Source: Chloroflexi bacterium RBG_16_60_22
Lineage (GTDB): Bacteria > Chloroflexota > Dehalococcoidia > Dehalococcoidales > RBG-16-60-22
Assembly: GCA_001796935.1 (NCBI GenBank)
Contig: MGNX01000037.1
Location: forward strand, 571-8,782
Direction of reading: 5' to 3'
Length of the DNA: 8,212 bases
Shown here one piece after another: positions 4,196-8,212 of this stretch (its first letter is position 1; each line of letters starts with the position of its first letter). Both the position numbers and the translations under genes were made by a program. The notes beneath the pieces are model-generated. The model saw only the letters and a program-made list of their open reading frames with translations, ran no database searches and was not told the origin of the DNA.

Positions 4196-7179
4196 TCGAG
4201 GATGCGGAAAAGCTGCTGGTCCTTGAGCTCACGCAGGCTGGCCGCCCCGTTGGGACAGGCGGCGGCACAGGCGCCGCAGCCCTGGCACAGCGCTTCGATT
4301 ACCCGGGCCACTCCTTTTTCAACGTTTTTCACCCGGGCTTCGTACGGGCAGGCGGCGATACAGAGCTCGCAGCCGCTGCATCGTCTCTCGTTGACCAGAG
4401 AGACTGCTTTCCCGCCGGTAAGGCGGGAGCGGGACAGCAACGCCGCCGCCTGCTGGGCGGCCGCCCCGGCCTGGGTGATGGTTTCCCTGATATCCTGCGG
4501 GCGGCTGGCCAGGCCACAAAGAAATATTCCCGCCCGGGGGGAATCGACCGGCAGGAACTTCGCTTCCATTTCTCTGAAGAAGCCGTCCCCGGTCAGCCCG
4601 ATGCCGAGCACCCGCGACAGTGCCGTGTTATCATCCGGTGGGACAATCGCCGGGCTCAACACCAGCCGGTCGGGCCTGATGATAACAACGTTTCCGGTGA
4701 CCGGGTCAGTGGCCCTTATTTCCAGCACATCATCTTCAAGAGAGACCTGCGGCTTCTGTTCCGGCTCGTACCTGACGAACAGCACGCCCGCTTCCCTGGC
4801 CCGGGTGTAATATTCTTCTCTAAAGCCGTAGCTCATGATGTCCCGGTAGAAGACGGTGATTTCCGTCTCCGGGTTCAGCAGCTTCAGGTTCAGGGCATTT
4901 TTCAGGGCCTGGGAGCAGCAGACGCGACTGCAGTAAGGCCGGTCTTTGTCCCGCGAGCCCACGCATTGAACCATCGCCACCGACCTCAGGGCTGCGGCGT
5001 CAATACGGCCAGAGGCGAGCCCGGCTTCCAGTTCCCGCTGGGTGATTACCTGCCCGGCCCGGCCGTAGAGATACTCGGAGGGACGGGACTCCCCGGCGCC
5101 GGTAGCCACGATGATGGCCCCGGCCTCGATATCGGCGGTCTCCGACCGCTCGTCTTTTAAAGTACATTTGAAATTCCCGATATGCCCGGTAACCCCGACC
5201 ACCTCGGTGTTCAGTCGGAGGTGGATACGGGGGTGGTTCTTCACTTCGTCGACGAGGTTTTCCAGGTACTCCCGGGGGTTTTCTCCCCCCAGCAGGGAGA
5301 AGACGTGCCCGGCGTTCCCGCCGAGGGCGTCGGACTTTTCGACTACCTCGACCCCAAAGCCGCGTTCGGCGATGGCACGCGCGGCCGACAGTCCCGCCAG
5401 GCCCCCGCCGATGACCAGAGCCCCGGGGACGACCGACTCCCCTTCGGGGGGAGGAACATATTCCTGGCTATGAATCTTCTCCAGCGCCATATTGACGAGG
5501 CGCCCGGCTTTTTCCGTGGCTTTGAGGCCATCGTCGCGGTGGACCCAGGCGAGCTGCTCGCGGATGTTTATCAACTCGATGCACGTATCTTCGTACAGTC
5601 CGGGGGGAGGGAGCAGGGAACACGCCGCGATGACCGCTTTGTTGACACCGCTCTCACTCAACCGCGCTTTTACCTCCCGCCAGGTCTCCGGGTGGCAGAG
5701 GTGAACCACCTCTTCAACGTAGGCCACCCCGGGCGCCCGGTGGCAGAAATCGGCGATTTCCCTCAGGTTTATTGTCTGCCCGACTTGACCATAGCAGTTG
5801 CACAGGATGACCGCCGCCCCGGCCTCTTCCTCACCCGGTCGGGGGGGTGTAACGGGAAGGGCTTTTTCCGAACCGAGAAAACCCATGGCCCGGCCGGCCG
5901 CCGCGGTAGCTTCCACCAGCGTGTCGGCGATGTCCTGGGGAGTCGAGGCCGTTCCGCAGACAAAAATGCCTTCGCGGGTCGTGTCCACCGCCGAAAAGGC
6001 CCCGGTGGCGGCAAAACCCCATTTATTTGTCTTTATTCCCAGTATCTGGCAGGTTTCCTCGAATTCCCGTGATGGCGTCTGTCCCGTCGCGAGCACCACC
6101 ATGTCGAAGCGACTCGTTATTACCTCACCGGACTGGTCAAAGGCCATGATGAGCAAGTCACCAGTTCGGAAGTCCTGTTTTACCGCCGGAACGCGCTGGC
6201 GGGTGAACCTGACGCCAAGCTCGTCCCGGGCCTTGTCATAGTAGCGATGATGTCCTTTTCCGAAAGCGCGCAGGTCCATGAAGAAGATATTGACGTCCGT
6301 GTCCGGATACATCTCCTTTATCATGGTCGCTTCCTTGATGGCATACATGCAGCAGGCTGAAGAGCAATAATCTCTCTTCCGGTCCCGGCAGCCCACGCAC
6401 TGCAGGAAGGCTATGGACCTGGGTATTGCCCCGTCGGAAGGCCGGTACAGAACGCCCGGGAAAGGACCGGAACCGCCCGGCCGGCGTTCCAGCTCGAGGC
6501 CGGTGATGACGTTAGGGTAGCGTTGATAGCCGTATTGCGTGGCCGTGGTAGCGTCGAAGTTTTCAAATCCCGTCGACAGAATAATGGCCCCCACCTTTAG
6601 CTGAAGACCCTCGTCCGGGGCGGACATGGAGATGGCTCGCGTCGGGCAAGCGTCTACGCAGGCGCCGCACCTCGTGCAACGCTCCGCATCGATACTATAG
6701 GTCTTGGGAAGCGCGAGAGGATGATGCAGAAAAATAGCACGGTGACCACCCGGGACTTGATTGAAATTAGCATCGTCCGTCACGGGGCAAGCCGCCTCGC
6801 ATATTCCGCAGCCGGTGCAGAGCTCGGGATTTACCCGGGGGTACTCGGGCTTAAGGGTTACGGAAAAACGGCCGGGTTTGCCTTCGACCTTCTTCACCTG
6901 GTGGTGGAGCAGCAGCTCGATGTTGGGGTGGAGCAGCCCCCGGCGCAGGCAGTACTGGCCGGTGCGGTCACGGTTAAAAACGGGCAGTATTTTACACAGG
7001 CCGCAGTGATTATCGGGGAACCACTTATCGAGCTGAACGAGTGTGCCGCCGATATGCGGCTGGCGGTCGCAGAGGTAAACCCTGGCCCCGGACTCAGCTA
7101 TCTCCAGGGCGACCTTGATTCCGGCAATGCCGGCACCGATAACCAAGGCCGCGTTACTGTTTCTATTTTCCGTTGTCAA
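4183..7179 (-). CDS. hdrA: Double HdrA: two fused HdrA-type FAD/iron-sulfur modules
   Basis: This 998-residue cytoplasmic flavoprotein has two HdrA-type units in one chain. Module 1 has an FAD-binding GAGIAG at 15-20, CGLCK at 59-63, Cys77, an inserted two-cluster ferredoxin (Cys121/124/127/131 and 168/171/174/178), a CX10CX3CC set (261, 272, 276, 277) and a flavin-domain end near GIFVCG (404-409). Residues about 455-570 match the HdrA N-terminal domain, with Cys460, 462, 495 and 520 placed to bind a cluster. Module 2 has GGGLAG (591-596), no inserted ferredoxin, CX10CX3CC (739, 750, 754, 755), GIFLCG (884-889) and two C-terminal ferredoxin motifs (934/937/940/944 and 965/968/971/975). Methanogen HdrA is about 650 residues; this length and duplication recall BamE of class II benzoyl-CoA reductases. 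HdrA is the site of flavin-based electron bifurcation, and two flavins would allow a more complex split. The start is TTG at 7179-7177: an in-frame stop lies four codons upstream, and AAGG lies seven bases before it. It is the first gene of the operon. Confidence 0.93.
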   Translation of the reverse strand: MTTENRNSNAALVIGAGIAGIKVALEIAESGARVYLCDRQPHIGGTLVQLDKWFPDNHCGLCKILPVFNRDRTGQYCLRRGLLHPNIELLLHHQVKKVEGKPGRFSVTLKPEYPRVNPELCTGCGICEAACPVTDDANFNQVPGGHRAIFLHHPLALPKTYSIDAERCTRCGACVDACPTRAISMSAPDEGLQLKVGAIILSTGFENFDATTATQYGYQRYPNVITGLELERRPGGSGPFPGVLYRPSDGAIPRSIAFLQCVGCRDRKRDYCSSACCMYAIKEATMIKEMYPDTDVNIFFMDLRAFGKGHHRYYDKARDELGVRFTRQRVPAVKQDFRTGDLLIMAFDQSGEVITSRFDMVVLATGQTPSREFEETCQILGIKTNKWGFAATGAFSAVDTTREGIFVCGTASTPQDIADTLVEATAAAGRAMGFLGSEKALPVTPPRPGEEEAGAAVILCNCYGQVGQTINLREIADFCHRAPGVAYVEEVVHLCHPETWREVKARLSESGVNKAVIAACSLLPPPGLYEDTCIELINIREQLAWVHRDDGLKATEKAGRLVNMALEKIHSQEYVPPPEGESVVPGALVIGGGLAGLSAARAIAERGFGVEVVEKSDALGGNAGHVFSLLGGENPREYLENLVDEVKNHPRIHLRLNTEVVGVTGHIGNFKCTLKDERSETADIEAGAIIVATGAGESRPSEYLYGRAGQVITQRELEAGLASGRIDAAALRSVAMVQCVGSRDKDRPYCSRVCCSQALKNALNLKLLNPETEITVFYRDIMSYGFREEYYTRAREAGVLFVRYEPEQKPQVSLEDDVLEIRATDPVTGNVVIIRPDRLVLSPAIVPPDDNTALSRVLGIGLTGDGFFREMEAKFLPVDSPRAGIFLCGLASRPQDIRETITQAGAAAQQAAALLSRSRLTGGKAVSLVNERRCSGCELCIAACPYEARVKNVEKGVARVIEALCQGCGACAAACPNGAASLRELKDQQLFRILDAAL

Positions 7180-7186
7180 GAATTCG

Positions 7187-7190
7187 CCTT
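7187..7190 (-). promoter_or_regulatory. Weak ribosome binding site for the double hdrA
   Basis: AAGG on the minus strand, seven bases before TTG 7179-7177. It is weak, but it is the only purine-rich site before the conserved GAGIAG motif. The other possible start, TTG at codon 12, has no purine run in front. The weak site plus a TTG codon suggest modest translation of the first gene. Confidence 0.4.
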
Positions 7191-7256
7191 AATTTAATTA
7201 TATTGCGTAGCCACCAGAGGAGACAGGCTCAATGTTGTCAACGGCCTCTTATCTGG

Positions 7257-7286
7257 ATTGTAACACAAAGAAAGTTGGCGAACCAA
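7257..7286 (-). promoter_or_regulatory. Candidate sigma-70-type promoter of the hdr operon
   Basis: On the minus strand TTGGTT (7286-7281) and TACAAT (7262-7257) are 18 bp apart. The -10 matches consensus in five of six bases and is preceded directly by TGT, an extended -10. The -35 matches in three of six. Transcription would start near 7250, leaving a leader of about 70 nt before the TTG of hdrA. A perfect TATAAT at 7202-7197 is nearer the gene but lacks a good -35 and would leave almost no leader. Prediction by eye only. Confidence 0.4.
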
Positions 7287-7551
7287 GCTCAGACGACGGG
7301 AACGGGTTAACGGGGAGGGAATTTAGCAGCAAGAAAGTGGATTAATCACGCCGTACTTGTATAAATTGGACGCCCCAAGATTATGCCGGTAGCAGAGAAA
7401 AATGTTCTTAAACCGGATATCCCACAGGGTGTTCTACGGCTTTGACAAACTGTATGTAAATTATCACTATTGCACAAACATGGATGTGTGCCATTTCACG
7501 CGTACTATAGCTACTCTTAGTTATCATCGAGTAATGTCCAATGGGCAGATG

Positions 7552-8121
7552 CTATTTTGGCTGAACATCGTTATTTCCAGTTGCATCTTGACCACTAAAA
7601 GTTATCTGATTAAATATTTCTATTATCCTCTTAGGCGTTTCCTTCGAATCTAGAAGTAGTTCTGCTCCATCACCATAAATCTTTAACCGTATCTCCCATT
7701 TTTCCTTCATGCCGGGAGTGTAACGTATATAGTGTTTCTTTAAGTCGATTTTGGCAAATTGTTTTCCCAATTCCCTATTGTGATTCAGGAGAGTAATGAT
7801 TTCATCTTTGTTTTCTTGCAATATTCTGCGGAGACTTTCCTCAAGTTCCTTTTGTAATTGTCTGTTTTCACGCTTTTGATGGATTTGATGAAAAATATAT
7901 GATGCTGCCAGTGAAGCGAAGATACCGTAAAATATCTGAGAGAATTCTCTTAGATGCCGTAAGATTTCAAATAGAATCTCGGGTGCTGGTGCAGGAGGTT
8001 CTGGGAAAGTTAAATCTAGAAGGAATTGTTCACGAACGTTGGGTTCATCGCCAAAAAATTTCAATACGGCAATCTTGACTATGTCATCAGTCCTGCTCCG
8101 GTCACCTAGAAAAATCCGCAT
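7552..8121 (-). CDS. Unrecognised small protein with one membrane helix and a coiled coil
   Basis: The 189-residue product matches no family I know. Residues 1-40 are mixed, with charged and hydrophobic stretches. A Pro-rich linker (EPPAPAPE, 41-48) leads to a hydrophobic segment at about 60-79 (IFYGIFASLAASYIF), probably one transmembrane helix. A strongly charged helix at about 81-118 (KRENRQLQKELEESLRRI and on) looks like a coiled coil. A small C-terminal region follows, with probable strands (KWEIRLKIYGDGAELLL). There are no Cys residues and no signal peptide at the N-terminus. The start is ATG at 8121-8119 with AGGA six bases upstream. Codon use is AT-rich, unlike the GC-rich hdr genes. 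It lies 372 bp upstream of the hdr operon on the same strand, but the gap and composition argue for a separate unit. It could be a membrane-anchored sensor, scaffold or small defence or toxin component, with nothing in the sequence deciding between them. Confidence 0.7.
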   Translation of the reverse strand: MRIFLGDRSRTDDIVKIAVLKFFGDEPNVREQFLLDLTFPEPPAPAPEILFEILRHLREFSQIFYGIFASLAASYIFHQIHQKRENRQLQKELEESLRRILQENKDEIITLLNHNRELGKQFAKIDLKKHYIRYTPGMKEKWEIRLKIYGDGAELLLDSKETPKRIIEIFNQITFSGQDATGNNDVQPK

Positions 8122-8129
8122 GTCAATTC

Positions 8130-8212
8130 CTAGCCAACTCCCGCCAGCTCGGCGTTCTTTATGGTTACGGTGGGATTGAGATTTCGTTTAGGAACGGGAA
8201 GCCCGCGCTCTT
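8130..8212 (-). CDS. Possible C-terminal tail of an upstream gene (partial)
   Basis: One minus-strand frame is open from the window edge for 26 codons and ends at TAG 8132-8130, eight bases before the ATG of the next gene. Its residues include GLPVPKRNLNPT and KNAELAGVG. The tight spacing to the following ribosome binding site is what an operon neighbour would show. The stretch is short, however, and another minus frame is open for 15 codons from the edge, so this is only a suggestion. No family is recognised. Confidence 0.3.
   Translation of the reverse strand, partial: ERGLPVPKRNLNPTVTIKNAELAGVG

Larger units (their letters stand above)
7180..7551. other. Gene-free AT-rich region upstream of the hdr operon
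   Basis: Between the double hdrA and the small minus-strand gene on the right, no convincing coding region is seen on either strand. It holds the candidate hdr promoter at 7257-7286, a leader of about 70 nt, and a cluster of three CGGG units (7297-7300, 7303-7306, 7311-7314) just upstream of the promoter. Imperfect hairpins occur (for example 7472-7491), but none is followed by a T-run. The stretch from about 7320 to 7551 shows nothing I can name. No tRNA or IS end was recognised. Confidence 0.6.

Noticed and set aside
4158..4268. Longer N-terminal version of MvhD starting at 4268
   Set aside because: It would overlap the end of hdrA by 86 bases, adds a Ser/Arg/Pro-rich stretch unlike MvhD, and lacks a Shine-Dalgarno, while GTG 4157 has a good one.
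3994..5160. Plus-strand open frame of 388 codons
   Set aside because: It lies opposite mvhD and the double hdrA. GC-rich genes leave long open frames on the other strand; its translation has no recognisable domain and no ribosome binding site was seen.
7197..7202. Perfect TATAAT on the minus strand close to the double hdrA start
   Set aside because: No adequate -35 lies at 16-18 bp, and transcription would begin at the ribosome binding site itself. The stretch is generally AT-rich, so a chance match is likely.
7234..7242. TTGACAAC on the minus strand, repeated at the hdrA start codon (7179-7172)
   Set aside because: An eight-base match between a start region and its leader is too short to call a repeat or a regulatory site. 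As a -35 it has only a weak -10 (TCTGGT) at 17 bp.
7442..7470. Plus-strand TTGACA with CACTAT 17 bp downstream
   Set aside because: The -10 matches in only three positions and no supported plus-strand gene follows.
7472..7491. Bulged hairpin GCAC-AA-ACA / TGT-GTGC
   Set aside because: Only seven pairs with a bulge and no T-run on either strand, so not a convincing terminator for the gene ending at 7552.
7402..7653. Plus-strand open frame of 83 codons in the AT-rich region
   Set aside because: It overlaps the 3' end of the 189-residue minus-strand gene by about 100 bases, has only a weak purine run before its ATG, and shows no domain. Real coding cannot be excluded but is not supported.
1..8212. 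CRISPR arrays, tRNA or rRNA genes, transposases, attachment sites
   Set aside because: I looked for regularly spaced repeats, tRNA-like T-loops and transposase motifs and saw none.

Overview
The window looks like chromosomal DNA of a strictly anaerobic bacterium. The Shine-Dalgarno sequences are bacterial, genes are tightly packed, and nearly everything is built from iron-sulfur and flavin electron-transfer modules of the heterodisulfide reductase (Hdr) type. Sulfate reducers, syntrophs, acetogens, aromatic degraders and Dehalococcoidia-like Chloroflexota all carry such genes. The sequence alone does not let me choose among them.

Left edge (1-1110, plus strand): the C-terminal part of an HdrA-type flavoprotein whose 5' end lies outside the window. 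It converges on the main operon with only 20 bp between the two stop codons.

Centre (1131-7179, minus strand): a compact five-gene operon, read right to left: a 998-residue double HdrA, then MvhD, an FrhB/FdhB-like flavin and iron-sulfur protein, HdrC and HdrB. Gaps are 25 and 14 nt, followed by two 4-nt stop/start overlaps. The likely electron path is as follows. The FrhB-like protein and/or MvhD exchange electrons with an outside donor or acceptor. The double HdrA holds two FAD-type domains and perhaps seven iron-sulfur clusters, and could split or merge electron flow (flavin-based bifurcation or confurcation). HdrC relays electrons to HdrB, whose two intact CCG motifs suggest a working disulfide-reductase-type active site. 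No hydrogenase, formate dehydrogenase catalytic subunit, metVF or benzoyl-CoA reductase gene is in view, so the physiological partners are unknown.

A 22-bp perfect palindrome sits across the stop codon of the double hdrA, three bases before the mvhD ribosome binding site. It is the clearest non-coding signal in the window.

Right side (7180-8212): base composition changes abruptly from GC-rich to AT-rich. A gene-free stretch of 372 bp carries a candidate promoter for the operon. It is followed by an unrecognised minus-strand gene for a small protein with one predicted membrane helix and a coiled coil, and possibly the tail of another gene at the window edge. This part may be accessory DNA.
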